Origin: Dermanyssus gallinae
Taxonomy: Eukaryota; Arthropoda; Arachnida; Mesostigmata; Dermanyssidae
Assembly: GCA_003439945.1 (NCBI GenBank)
Contig: QVRM01003999.1
Location: 1 to 64,000, forward strand
DNA: 64,000 nucleotides
Direction: 5' to 3'
The translations under genes were made by a program, and so were the position numbers. Shown here one piece after another: positions 47,860-60,812 of this stretch. Under the pieces are notes generated by a model. It was not told where the DNA came from. It saw only the letters and a list, made by a program, of their open reading frames with translations, and did not search any database. Position 1 is the first letter of the stretch. Each line of letters starts with the position of its first letter.

Positions 47860-48050
47860 GCGGCAATTCGCTCCGACCCTCGTTTGTTCTCTCTCAACTC
47901 TCAACAAACCAATTGTGGCTGCCACTGTTAGAGACGGTTTGTGCGGGGAACGTTACGCACGTACGATACGCAACACGATCGATTCGATGACATTCGATCT
48001 GCTGTGTCGAAAAGCGTCGACTACGACGACGACGACAACAACAATAACGA
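47860..48050 (+). repeat. Right half of an inverted duplication
   Basis: Partner of 47,283-47,445. Both halves encode MTFDLL in one frame, but the frame is not kept across the unit, so a protein-coding origin is not supported. Confidence 0.85.
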
Positions 48051-48085
48051 CAACTCATTTTGTTCGCTGTTCAGCTACTGGCTGT

Positions 48086-48108
48086 GTGTGGTATGTTGTT
48101 GTTGTTGT

Positions 48109-48140
<32 letters not shown>

Positions 48141-48232
48141 TTGTTGCTGAAGGCATTGCTTGTATTGTTGTTGCTGTTGTTGTGTGTTGTTACCGTGCTC
48201 CTGCTGTTGTTGGTACTTGTACTTGTTGCTGT
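48086..48232. repeat. (TTG/CTG)n repeat block
   Basis: Dense GTT/GCT triplets directly before the 5' limit of LINE-C copy 2. Confidence 0.95.
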
Positions 48233-48239
48233 GAACTTT

Positions 48240-49090
48240 TCTCAGTCCTTATTCTAAGGACCTACCCGCAAAAATCCGGGGTCTAAGAAATCTGGTAGAC
48301 GTAATATTGTACGCAGATGATCTCGTCATCCAGGAGAAGAGTCGCTTTAAGGTTTAACAGGTCTTAGCCAGATTTCACGCGGCTACTAGACTAACCGTAC
48401 CCCTGACGAAAACATTAGCCATGAAGTTTAGAAGAGGTGGGCGCTTAGCTGCTAATGATGGACTCCGTCTCACTTACCTCACGTTAGTACGTATTCTTAC
48501 TTGGGGCTGCTTCTAACGCCAAACGGCAGCTGTTTCCTACAACATATTAAGGAAAGATGCAGAAAAGCGCTGGTCGCAATGACCACAACTAGATGGCCGC
48601 ACGTGTTGTCCATTCCAACGGCATTAATGCTGTTCGATCTAAAGATTGATCCAATGGCCGCCTAAGGTAACGAAATAATCTGCAATGATCTCACCCTAGC
48701 CTACCTCGAGCATCTAAATAACCTGAAAGCAGCGTACCTCAAGCGAGTCCTGGGCCTCCATCGTTCAGCCCGCAACCGACTTGTCTATCTCCTCACAAAC
48801 ACCTCTTTATTCATCGAGGAGCTAAAGCGACGCTTTGACCTACCGGCATCTCCTAATTACGTCTACGTCCTCAAAACCTTAGAGTGCAAGTTTGCTGAAA
48901 TCGATGCAGATTTTTTCAGCACCGGAGCAATGCCAAATCAGGCATGGAAGAGGCCGAGTCGGTCTAACCGCCATGTGGTGACTAGGTGTTCACCATGTGC
49001 TGTGCGCGACCCCCGAGTTCCATGATCCCTCGGGCTCATGTGTGTGCCTTCGTTGTAAAGTACCATGCGGTAGATACCATGCTACCTCCT
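48240..49090 (+). pseudogene. LINE-C RT C-terminal half, copy 2
   Basis: It starts in the RT palm: NLVDVILYADDLVIQEKS (YADD 48,310-48,321), then QVLARFHAATRLTV, KTLAMKFRRGGRLAAND, YLGLLLTP with frameshifts, KALVAMT, ALMLFDLK. An open stretch of about 115 codons after a TAA near 48,663 reads NDLTLAYLEHLNNLKAAY, RVLGLHRSARNRLVYLL and AEIDADFFSTGAMP. It ends with Cys-rich CVCLRCKVPCG and HATSC (about 49,035-49,090). The same order appears in the minus-strand copy at 15.8-17.98 kb. The 5' half (fingers) is missing. Likely 3' UTR with AATAAA-like sequence continues to about 49,260. Confidence 0.82.
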
Positions 49091-49337
49091 GTAGCCTAGT
49101 CCCGTCTCTCTCTCTCTATCCAGTCTTGATAAGCAGGCCCACGTCATAACTTCATAGATTTACATATTGATTATTTTATATGTCCAAATGTGTGTATGTA
49201 AACATATGCATATCTTTTAACTGTACATTAATTTCTACACAACATGTGTGATAATAAACAAATTGTAACTGTAAGAGTTGCTGTATTGTAGTTGTTGTGC
49301 ATTTTTACATTGTTGCTGTCTCGTTAGTATTGCTGCA

Positions 49338-49347
49338 CCAGCAGCGG

Positions 49348-49380
<33 letters not shown>

Positions 49381-49433
49381 TGTTGTTGCTGTTGTTGTTG
49401 TTGTTGTTGTAATGGTTATTGTTGTTGTTGTTG
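49338..49433. repeat. (TTG)n microsatellite
   Basis: Nearly continuous GTT/TTG repeats. Confidence 0.95.
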
Positions 49434-49677
49434 ATGTTTGTGCACGTGCGTCAACTGCTTTGCAAGACCTGGCTTTGCCGCTTGCTCATCGCAACAACCA
49501 GGTTGTATCAGCGAAGAAGCGTGGAGGCGTCTCGAACGGCGGCAGTAGCAGAAACAGCAGCAGAGCCGCCGCAGTAACAACCAAGGAAGACCCGTCGTTC
49601 AGACCCGCCAGACGACGACGACGATTGGCCATATGGTAGGCGAACGGACTGTCGTTGCTCGCGAGTTAGTAAGCAGT

Positions 49678-49800
49678 CGTCGTTGTTGCTATTGTTGTTG
49701 TTGTTGTTGTTCTTTTCGTTGTTGTTGTTGTGTTGTTGTTGTGTTGTTGTTCTTTTCGTCTTTGTTGTTGTTGTTGTTGTTGTTTCTGCTGTTGTTGTCG
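49678..49800. repeat. (TTG)n microsatellite with TTCTTTTCG units
   Basis: TTG runs interrupted twice by GTTCTTTTCGT, a small higher-order duplication. Confidence 0.9.
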
Positions 49801-50439
49801 TTTGCTAGTGTTGTATTCGGGGTTGTCTTCTGCTGCCGCTGCCTCCGCATCCGCCACCGCAGAGAAAATACGTAACAACGACGAACGGAGCACGCGCAGC
49901 GAACCGAGCAACGGTGCGGCGGCTTCTCCACTCGACGCCGCTTTCAAGACAGACGAACTTTGCCTAACGTGTTATGGCCACAACTTAGCTGCTGCTGCTG
50001 CTTACGAACTGCTCATTCACTCACCGAGGCAATCTATTATTGTTGATTGTTGGTGATGGTGCTGCTACTGCAGCTACTACTACTACTACTACTACTACTT
50101 ACTATTGATTGAACTTTCCGATTCCCCGCACAGGAAGGCTACTGAATCCACTCCGACTCTCAGGCGCTCACTGTCGCTCGTTCAATTCCTCTCGTTCGGG
50201 TTCTGCTGTGTCCCCCACGGACTCGTTCTGCTCTGTATTTCTCTCTTTCTCAGTACATTTCAACTTTACCGACTTTACCGACACGCGACCTTCCCGCGTA
50301 CAAGGTAGAAGCAAACCCGACAGAAAACGCGACGAGATACAGCGCCGATGGGTTAACAGCGCACATACGCGTACTGTATCTATAATATCTCTAGTGGTTC
50401 CTTCATGTGTGTTCTTACTGGCGACAACGACGACGGCAG

Positions 50440-50560
50440 ACAGTGGAATTGGTAGCCAAGGACTCTGGCATTTGGAGGCGCTGGTTCGATCCCGACGCGA
50501 CATATAGCCCGTCAAAGCGATTTGTATGACTTGCAAATTTAGGCAAAATAAATAAATACA
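50440..50560 (+). mobile_element. Candidate tRNA-derived SINE (family D)
   Basis: Box-A-like TGGAATTGGTAGCC (from about 50,444) and strong box B CTGGTTCGATCCCG (about 50,481-50,494) are about 38 bases apart, followed by a non-tRNA body and an AAATAAATAAATA tail. No proper acceptor stem can be paired, so it is not a tRNA gene. It is a single copy in the window, so the family is unproven. Confidence 0.6.
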
Positions 50561-51632
50561 TAAGTAAACCCTTGACGACTCTCAGAGTTATGAGCTAGCA
50601 CGCCTTCTAAATGTGTCGTTGTTACTATTACTCTCTTCTAAATGCAGTACAACCCCTGCGTCCGTCTGCGATGAAGTCCACTTGCAAAATCACGTAGCGC
50701 AGGACAACGTTCGAAGAAGATTTATCGCGTTCATTATCCTTGCAGGGTACCGGCGGGGTATTGGCTCAATCACTCAATTACTCACCTGAAATCAGCCCAA
50801 GTTCCATCCTTTGCCAGAGAGAAGGTACGTTCAAACCGTACCACGTGGCGAGGTTTTTAGAGAAGACATCCGACGTCCTTCTGATACATCCGCAGCACTC
50901 GACGCAGTTAGAGAGCTGTTGGCCCGATCGTGGGTAGCGACAACGCTGTAGATGTGCGAAGAAGATGACATTTTTGCCTCGCTATGCCTGCCTAGTAGAG
51001 ACAACTAAATCGGTACGACATTACTGGCATGTTTAGACAAGCTAATGATGGAAGCGACGTTTACAAACAAAGAGACCGAGATGCCGCTCAACGTTATCGC
51101 CAGTTAGGATTTTAGATTTAGGGCTAATGGGAATTCTCTGTGGCGAATATTCGGCATCCAGACAGACAGATGGCCGGTAATGCGGACCAAACGAATTTGT
51201 CTATCCTGACAAAGAACAACAATTTCATATTGTGAAACAAAACACTCATTTATTTCTGTATGATTGAAGTATAGTAATAATACGTTCTTAGAAAATAACA
51301 AGGTTTGATTAGATACTTTTTTATTAGCTATCTATAGGTTTCATGCTCATGTAATGATATCACGCTATTGATATCAATAATATGCTACACTCTAGTCCTG
51401 CCAACTCTTGTTGGAACTGTTGCCGTTATTGTTGTTGTTGTTATCCCCCCCTGTTGTTGTATTAATTGTTCTGGTTGCTGCTGTTGGTGCTTGCTAATAA
51501 TAGTTGCTTTGTAGGTGGTGCTGACTTCCTAAATCAATAATGTGTTCTCTCTGCTAGTGGTGTTTCTGGTGCTATCGCGTTTTAGAGTTGAATAATGTAC
51601 TGTTGTTGTTGTTGCTGTTGCTGTTGTTGTCA

Positions 51633-51683
51633 AAGAAAAGCAACCGAAATAACACTTATAGTGTTATTTCGGTTGCTTTTCTT
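51633..51683. repeat. Perfect 24-bp hairpin
   Basis: 51,633-51,656 (AAGAAAAGCAACCGAAATAA plus CACT) is exactly complementary to 51,660-51,683, with a TAT loop. It lies just after a TTG repeat. Confidence 0.95.
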
Positions 51684-53082
51684 GTAGTCAGCCAAACTTA
51701 GTGGTTCGTATTTTTTATTCAAGTTACAATAGAATTATTAGTAATGTTGCTGCCATCGCTGTACGTTTGATTTTTGCGGTCATTTTATGGTTCTGGTACC
51801 GCCGCTCATCCTTGTTGCCATCTCCTGCTGCCATTGTTCCTGTTGCTGCGGCTGTAGTTCCTGCTGCCAATTTATGCTTCTCCACTATTATCGCACAATG
51901 TTGCTACGATGATTGTCGTGGGCGGATTATATCGATACCGATATATCCGAGCCCCGTCTGTTTACCAAGAAAGCATTTCTTTCCTAGTGGAAAGGCTGCT
52001 ATAGGGCGGTCGGTGTGCCCTCACAACTCGTTATGAATAAAACAGGACGAAATTACGTAAATCGTTCGTTTGTTGCCAATTCGCACTTTATACAGGAGCA
52101 TGCCTTATCGTAACGCCAGTTTAGTATTGGGTTTCCGTTGCGTTTAGCTGTTTCTCTCTATGTCTTTCGCTTCGCTCGCGGTATCGTAAAGTAGCACGAA
52201 CTTTTTGTAGCAGTTGGAGGGTTGCAGCAGTCGTGGTAGATAATCGAATAGTGGAAATAGTATATCTCGCCATATTTACTACAGCTAGCGCATCTAGCCG
52301 GTAATGTCACCAGTGCTACCAGGACAGACTTGCATGTGAGCACACTTTGCCATAGATTAAAAACGCACGAAGAAACAAAAGCAACAACGACAAAAAACAG
52401 CAGCGGCAGTAGCAGCTATGGCAAAAATACAAGCGACAACAACAACCGCAATACCAGATACACAAAAACGGCAACTGCTACAATGAACAGCAACGATAAG
52501 GCGTCCAATAATGGCTGCCCGCAGCGGCAATGATTAAGTGATCCGACTTTATGATTCGTTCTCAATAGAACAGCAAATATTGAGTACATGAAGCAGAAAA
52601 GAAATGCAATGTTTGTTCAATCCTATGAGTCGGTTCTATCAGTCGGAGTTCTTCTTAGAGCCTGGTACACGAGACGGCGGTTTCTACGGGTCGTCACAGT
52701 TCTTTTTTGTAAGACGGCAAGCGACGTCTGACAGTTTTCGTTGGTGGTAACATCGGTTCACCTTTACAGCATCATCTTCATCACCAACAGCATCATGTGC
52801 TTCTCTACCATCATGAGGCCTGAAGTTCTGTCGTAGCCGATAATTCTGTTCTGTGCTTCCATGTATGTCATATGTTTATATTCGGTGGCGTGTACGGTTT
52901 GTCGAATTTTATGGCTATTGACGGTGAGAAGTAGACGCGGTTATTATATAATCGTAGCAGTAGTTGTTTGTCGTCGTTGCTCTTCGTACTCTATATAGTT
53001 GTTGTTGTTGTTGATGCAACTATTGTAATGGTTATCGATGTCTGTTGCTGTGGCTACGACTATCTTTGTTTATAGTAACTGC

Positions 53083-53143
53083 AACAACAACAACAACAAC
53101 AACAGCAACAACAGCAACAACAACAACAACAGCAATACCAGTT
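53083..53143. repeat. (CAA)n microsatellite
   Basis: CAA/CAG triplets. Confidence 0.95.
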
Positions 53144-54964
53144 GGTGATGATATTGTTCTTTCATTTTCGCATGAAAATGCACGGAGTTCTCGTTACGGC
53201 TATTCATAGCCGTTTTTAGTTGTCGCTTACTAGCAGTTTACGCTGTATGTAGTGTTGAACAGTGATAGAGAAATCAATTCCTCAATCGATAGCTTATGAT
53301 GATTGCCACCACGAATCAATTTCACTTATCTATCTCATGTCTGTACCTTTGTGTGTACGTGTGTTTGTTCTAGGTGTGTTATCTGCCTAAAAACAAATCA
53401 GCAGATCTCAACAGAACCGTTTCATTCCAGCTGCCCCCTGCCTCCACACGTGTTCTTGCACTCTTTCTCTCTGCACGTATATATATATATATATGTGTGT
53501 GTGTATGTGTGTGTAAGACCTAATGCAACGTAGTAGATCACCTGTAAAAGTTATCTAGACTGTGACAATCTATCTAACAAGTGTTGAAGCTCAGACTGGA
53601 GGGCGTTGCTTGCTCTGTCGCTTGCCGGCAGATCTGTCTTCTATCTCGTCTACGACCTCCTTTCCTGCGGATACACGAAGAAGACAGCCTCGATCCTCGC
53701 GGTTTAAATATGGATAGTCACTCTAGATTGAGCAACACAAATGGCTGTACAGTAAGTAAAGCGTAAACATTAATCCACCTCAAGCGACAGACATCACGTC
53801 AAACACGTTGAATGCAAATCTAGATGTATCATTTATATAGGCAGCACAGCACTCAGTAAAGTAAGCTGACAACATTGTTGTAAACACTAACAATAGTATT
53901 TCTTGTTAGTGCTACCGTTGCTCGAGGACTTCAACTTCGTTGTAGCTTCTGTCAGCGTCGCTGTTGCCGCCGTTATAGAAGTCATGGTTAACAACATGAC
54001 CATTACTATGGTTACGACATTCTTACCTATACTATATATTACTATAATTATCATCATAGGATGCTGGAAAATTAATGGGCAGTTAGAATAAAGCTAATTA
54101 TAATAGTCGTCAGTATGGGTCGGTCGGTATAGGAATAGGTAGCGCAACACGGTTTATTGAAACTAATTGCAAGCACAAGTTCGATATATCGTTACCTGGT
54201 CCAGCCATGTCACTTAGGCACACAGGTAACAGTAATGCCTTTGATTAATCAATTTGCTCATAATCAGCATTCTACTGGACGTTTTTGTTTCATGTTCGCC
54301 TTATGTAAAAGCCGTGCCCCGAATTGCTGCCACGGCCATGAGCTAATCGGAAATGAGCCGATTAATCTGAACTGGCTACATGAAAAATTATTTGCATAAT
54401 AAATGACCCTGTTAGTCAAATATGCAAAAAACATATTATGGCTGACAGCTTTTAAGCGTAGACCGACTTTAGTCAATTCAAGGTGCCACCTATGTACAAC
54501 TGAGTTGATTGACCAATTTGGATTTTTGAAAAGTTACTGTCGATGGTTCATACTATTTACGATTAGAATTACTTCATGTCATTACCCTCATAGTTGATAA
54601 TGTTTTTGCCGTTGCTGTTTTTGTTGCCGTTGTTGTTGTTGTTGTTGATGCTACTATTGTTGTTATAGCCATTGCCGGGTCCTGATACCGCGGTGGTATA
54701 TGTTCCCGTCGTTGTTTGCTGAACCTGACAACAAGCTGGCGTGTCTAGTTATCATATCTGAGTCAACAGAAGCATTGCAGTTTCGTTTAGGACAACATAC
54801 ATATTGCAGCATCTAATTTTAGTTAGTTTAACTAGAGTATTTGAACCGCAAGGCATAATAGCGAGGTCGTCGTCGTCGATATCTTACTAATAGTCATAGT
54901 CGTGCTGCGCAAGACAGAGAAAGTAGCCAAAGCTGGCAGGCCAGCAACTGTAGTGATACCCAAA

Positions 54965-54966
<2 letters not shown>

Positions 54967-55003
<37 letters not shown>
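54967..55003. repeat. (TA)n microsatellite
   Basis: TA tract about 20 bases before the SINE-C candidate. Confidence 0.95.
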
Positions 55004-55004
<1 letters not shown>

Positions 55005-55019
55005 GTACCTATGCAGGTG

Positions 55020-55150
55020 TAGCAGGGGTATGATCTAGGGGGCTAGTGCGCTTGTCATCCATCTACCGGTGTGTCGCCGGTTCGACTCCTGTTGTTGATC
55101 AGAATTTCTTCTTAGATATACATGCCAAGCGAACAATAAATCAATGTCAA
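55020..55150 (+). mobile_element. Candidate tRNA-derived SINE (family C)
   Basis: Box-A-like TCTAGGGGGCTAGTGCG (about 55,034-55,050) and box B GCCGGTTCGACTCC (about 55,077-55,090) are spaced about 42 bases apart. The flanks cannot form a clean acceptor stem. Single copy, so the 3' limit is uncertain. Confidence 0.5.
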
Positions 55151-55394
55151 GCGAATGGGAAATGCATCCAATCCGTCTATTAAGAAGCAAAGGGCAGAAG
55201 TGGTACTATAACTAAGTAAAAATCAAGGGTTGCTGGCACTGAAATGACACTATTTAAGTAGTGTCAAAAAAGGTTTAGTCCACATTTATACATTCTATAT
55301 ATCACACTTTGCTTACTAGGGGCCGCTCTATTCGGAAATGAAATTAAATAGCAGAATCATCCCAATTTTGATTTTGGATTTGGTTGCAACATTA

Positions 55395-55431
<37 letters not shown>

Positions 55432-56403
55432 ATAGCACAAGAGAGCCTATTACAGCGCCGCTTGTCTACGCCTGCAATAAACACTGATTTTATCTATAAA
55501 TTAACCCTGAATGAATGGAACGAGTCATACTAAAATAACATAGTCATTACTAAAAATGCATCTAAGAAGACATACATTTCTGTTACAATAGGTTATGTAG
55601 TTTTATTTTTGGTATTATCGGCAACAGTAACTAAATTACTGCTTTTTCGAATACAATTATCACGACAATGTGCAAATTTTCTTGTTTCAAGATAATATAA
55701 TATCTAAGTTCTTAAGCTACCGACTAGTCGACTTCAAAGCTAAGAACAAGCACTTAACAAGCAATGATGATATTCCCATAGTTGGGACTACTACTACTAC
55801 TTCTACTCCATTCTCTCTCACACGGCTGGCGCGAAGCCAACAGGTGCGATATATATCTCGATGTTTGATTCAATTGCACGTATACGGATATTTATATATA
55901 AGGCAGCACGGCCAGCGCCCATATTTACAATGTTTGATACACATATATATATCTAATTCGTTGGCTGGCCGCGCTTGTCTATGAACTAGCAGTTCACAGA
56001 CGAGTTAAAACTGTAACGCAGTGTTGACCGTGCCAAGCTAACATATCGCGACCAACCTGAAGTCGTCGAATCGCTGCGACCACGTTGGTGGTCACCAAAA
56101 ATGCTTATGACATCAACTAAAGAGCACCTTGTATAAATTTACTGTAGTCTTACGTGTAGTTCTTAAACCTTCCTGTCCTGGATCATCTTTAATCAGCTAC
56201 TATGCGGCGATTTAGAGGTTACACGCAATGTAATGATGACTCTAATGCACATTGGCGTATAAAAAGACAAGAATAAACATTATGATAAAAAGACGGGCTC
56301 AAAAGACAACATACCGTCGACAAAAGTGCACATCACATGATTGGCGGCGCACAAAATCAGATGATGCTAGCAGAAGTAGGCACACTTAAAATAGTAAAGA
56401 TAA

Positions 56404-56442
<39 letters not shown>

Positions 56443-58187
56443 TACATTCAGCAATTTAAATTCAAGTATAATCGTATAAGAACGATACATTGTATGACGG
56501 TTGCTTAATTTGTATCGCATTGTGTTCCTATTCAGTTCTTTAGTGCGGAGAATTGGCAATACAACAGCAGCAGGGGCAGTACCATCAACCAGCCCGTGCC
56601 ATAGAACCCAATAAGAGATAGGAGATCCCTTGCTATGGCAGCGACATCATCAGCAACATTGACAGCAGCAACAACAACGACAACAACAACAACCGCAGCA
56701 ACAGCAACCAGCTTCTTATAAGCAGCCATGAACGACACTAACGGGTGGAGTGGCTATCGTCGATAAGGAATATGCTAGCAAACATGGCACTACTCTTCTT
56801 TTGTATAGTCATGGAATTGGACGATGAGAAATGAATATACGATATCGATTTGAAACATGCGATCCTGTTAGCTGCTGCTGCAACAACAACGACAACAACG
56901 ACAACCAGAGAAGGATATGCCGATAGTCTAATCTAATCTACCGATTCGACGTTTCGGGCTACACGTAAACCCCCTAGTATATTATTGTACAGGCTTGCAA
57001 TGGGCAAACGCCGAGGCGTGTGTAATGAGGTTTACTTTACAATCGCAAACGAAAACGGGTGAATCAAGGTGAGCGGCCAACCAAACAGCGAGTAAATATG
57101 ATGACGTGACGTCATTCTGAAGTGAAGGCTACGCTCACAACCTCAATCTTCAAGGTCCCTTCTTATCATGGTGCCATATACGAGCTCCAACCAGGGCGGG
57201 CCGGCGGTCATCACCGACAACGCGACTGCAGTTTCGCCGTAGTGTTTCGCCCGCAAAATCCCTATCGTGCAGCAAACGACTCTGGATCGTGTGCACACGT
57301 TCGGTTATCGTCACACGCAGGTCCCGAATGCGTGACAGAAATTCAGCATTTCAAAACGTTTCTAGAGAAGGTGATTTTTTTCGTACATGACAACCCACAG
57401 CGTTTGGTGCCTGTCAATGATATTTCGTGTTCGTCAGCTGCGTCAATCAGCGTGACCGCTTTGTTAGTGAGAACATGCAGTTGCCGAACCTCGTGTTAAC
57501 TCGCGGGAGAGAGAGAGGCTATCTTGTCTGATTGGTGTAAAATTCATTGCGCCCGTCGTGTCCACTCACCGTCTCAGGTAGACTCCCGGTACTATTCTCG
57601 ACATGACGGCGCGTTTTTTTAGCCTCTACGTTTTTCAGCCTATATAGGCCCGTTGACATCTCAGCCCTCCAAGACTCCGGCTTACCTGGCCGAAATTATA
57701 CAAATATTACCACTGGCAATGTATACACGATACGATTACAGTACTAGAATGCCACTTCACTGTCATCCAGTATAAGTCGTGTTGACCTTGAGAACTAATG
57801 ATCAAGTTATCATACCTAGCACCCTCGTTCTCAGTTATTCGATGGCTGGCCGAGGGAAAAAACAGAAGGAGCCAAGTGATTTATAATATTAATAACAATA
57901 ATAATAATAATAGCAACAGCAGGGGGCGACGAGAAACCACCACCACAGCAACAACAATAACAACAACAACGACAATGTACGTTCCTAATGCGGCTCCTTG
58001 TTTTCCTTCAATTTCCAAGCAATAAGAACGTTCACCGGTGTATTCACCGGAGGTCGAGCGTCGTTATTGGATTTGCGCCTCTCGCACTGTCGATTGGTGG
58101 TCACTGGCCAGATCCGTTTTTGTACGGTATCGGTATCGACGGCAGTGAAGCGCGAGGGCCACACCACAGACTCGTCGGCGGGGGCGC

Positions 58188-58204
58188 GGGGGGGGGGGGG
58201 GGGG
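58188..58204. repeat. Poly-G run
   Basis: Seventeen consecutive G residues. Confidence 0.9.
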
Positions 58205-59032
58205 TGAGTGTTCGGCTGATGTCGTCCCTAAGGGGTAATCGACCGTATGGCCAGATGAAACCGCGAAAGGCCGCAATGTAGTCGCCCCAATGTATTCGCG
58301 TTGATCCAGTTCCTTCGGTCGTTTCCTCGTACAATAGTCTGGCTCTGGGGGCTGACATTGCCGTTAATTCGTGATGACGTGCAAGTTGACGCGACCGCTC
58401 TCTAGTGCGCAATATGACATCAGAATTTGTTGAGTGCTGTTCTTTGCAGTCACTGCCTTGCCGTTGGCATTGCTAGGCCCATCGGCCCACCACTGACGGT
58501 TGGTTTTCAGCTCATGGTTGGATCATTCATCGGATTGGTCTCTCATTGTCATCGATTCGTTTCGTCTATCCTTAACTGCATTGTCTGTGATGTAGCACAG
58601 ACTGCTGTGCTAGATCACGCACAGACTAACCACCTCACTCCTAGCTCGGTCCACCCTCGTCTCGTGACTGATCTTCATGGTCTTGACGAGTTGCCTAGTG
58701 CTGAGAGCTGCACGCCGATCAACCTTGGCCTTCAACCAGTAGCGCACTCGGTACCGTAATCCCGTGTCTGCACTGTTGTGGCCAACTGTTTGCGCCGACT
58801 GCTTAGTCGGGCCATTACGAGAGATACGCTTTCGGAGTGTAACGTTTTTTTTTGGGCGTCTGGCCTGCCTACAACCGCCACGCCCCCTGCCGAAAGCTGA
58901 GTGAGCTTTATGCGTAAGAATATGGGCCACGCATCTCCGAGCAAGCAGGGCCCTGAGGGCCCAACAACTACATAATCAGTGTAAAACGCTGTAGCGCAAC
59001 AGACCCTCTACACTATCCAGCAATATGTGGTA

Positions 59033-59046
59033 TATATATATTTATA

Positions 59047-59088
<42 letters not shown>
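59033..59088. repeat. (TA)n microsatellite
   Basis: TA tract preceded by TTTAT units. Confidence 0.95.
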
Positions 59089-59091
<3 letters not shown>

Positions 59092-59712
59092 ACAGTATAT
59101 TTATGTGTATATAAATACATATCGTATATATAACTTCCTATGTTTATAAATAATATATAGCAATGTTTCGTTTTCTCTACTTATTCGCTCGTTCATTTAC
59201 TTTATATCTGTAAAACACTCTTGCATACGAACGCAACCTAACCTCACTCGGTGCAGCCGGCTTAGTGCTCGGGCTCGAACGCAGTAAAACTTGCAATGCT
59301 CTGTTGACGGAGTGTTTCACTCATTTAATGGACATCGACGCGCAGATCCATTGTGCAGATAGATCATCGAGTTTTTGCTGCCAAGTTTTTGTTGCAAAAT
59401 CGGCCAACGTATTCGGTCAGTGACGAAGGAAGAAGGAAAGCGGGGGATGTGGAGGACATATTTTAGTAGTCGCAGAAATGTGTAGTAAACAAAGTAGCTA
59501 AATTAAGCTAGCAAATGCTAATAGCGGACATTTGCGCTGATCCGGAACAACAATTTTGCTTTCCGTCGTTCCACGTACCGTGACAAGCTCACCGTAGGCA
59601 GCCGATATGCTTACCAGGCAGATACACGTGGTGCTAGCAGAAACGTAGTGTAAAATTAACGAAGTATTATTAACGAAGTAGTTGTTGTCAAATGTCTTAA
59701 TTATTTAACTTG

Positions 59713-59766
<54 letters not shown>
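59713..59766. repeat. Compound (CT)n(AT)n microsatellite
   Basis: CT run of about 21 bases passing directly into AT. Confidence 0.95.
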
Positions 59767-59768
<2 letters not shown>

Positions 59769-60621
59769 CTGTTCGGAAAAAGTCTTGCCATTCACAAGAT
59801 TTAACGTTTGATTTTACAGGTGACCCTATATGCATGCAGATAGTCGGATATCTACAGATTAACACACCACATATCTATATTTCTTTTTCATATTTAGTCT
59901 CATGCGTATCTCACTTTCGCATACCTATATATGACTTGAGACTGACAATTAGCACGCTAGATACGATTATGTTTAACATTCTTATTGATTCGTCAATAAA
60001 TCTTCTTACCCTTGCTAAGCATGGCAATGTCTACAATCTTAGTAGTAATAGTATTCACTGTAATACTTAGTCAGTTAGTTAGTTAGTCGTGTGATGACGA
60101 ACTCGTTACGGTATATATATGTTTGCAACCTTTCTTATTGTGGCTTTACCCTTCATGCTTACACAATATCGCTAACTAGTAATTCACCTCAAGGAGAAAG
60201 CCTCCACAACGCACAACGGTGGCACCATCACGTCGTTTCCAAATAGTTCATATCATAGCAATCATTGTTCTCTATGCATTTATATAAAGATATATATAAA
60301 TCAATATTCGGCACACCACTTTCCCACAACAAGGAGCCGTATTGTTAATCTTCATCGTTGTATCGTGAGGCTTCATCGAGATTTTCAAGTTGCGACTGTT
60401 GCCAGTTTCACAGGGTCGAGAATGAGGTGTGCTTTGTCGATGTTTCTGTCTACCAGTTTGCTAGAGAGTAGCGATCCTAGTAGACCTCTACGACACTCAA
60501 GGACAGTAATCAAATTCCAGCGCTCCTAGTATGATGGCATAAAATTGTTCTAGACGATTTCCGTCGCCACTGCGCTCTATGATGATGACTCAATTCTCTA
60601 CACACGGTCACCCTTTTACTG

Positions 60622-60812
60622 GTGTTTCTGCTGTGTTGCCGTTGTCGTTGTTGTTGTTGTTGCTGCTGCTGCCGTTGATTTGGATGTCGTTGTTGTTCTT
60701 GTTGTAGTAGTTAGTAACCGTGTGGCTAGTATCATTTTTCTTGTTGCGACTGTTGTTGTTGTTGCTGTTGTGGTTGTTGTTGTTGTTGCGGTTGTACTTG
60801 TTCGGGTTTGTT
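60622..60812. repeat. (TTG)n repeat block
   Basis: Imperfect GTT/TTG repeats. The minus-strand Asn-rich frame across it is a repeat artefact. Confidence 0.9.

Larger units (their letters stand above)
49091..50438. other. Intergenic, TTG-repeat-rich
   Basis: TTG runs at 49,338-49,433 and 49,678-49,800 and a CTA run near 50,070-50,100. The frame 49,412-49,639 has Arg/Ser-rich sequence but no domain. Confidence 0.45.
50561..54966. other. Intergenic with trinucleotide repeats and a hairpin
   Basis: TTG/CAA repeats near 51,425-51,632 and 53,083-53,143, the perfect hairpin at 51,633-51,683, and a TG-rich stretch near 53,490-53,515. No coding motif. Confidence 0.4.

Noticed and set aside
50440..50510. 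tRNA gene
   Set aside because: Boxes A and B are good, but acceptor and T stems do not pair properly and an A-rich SINE-like tail follows.
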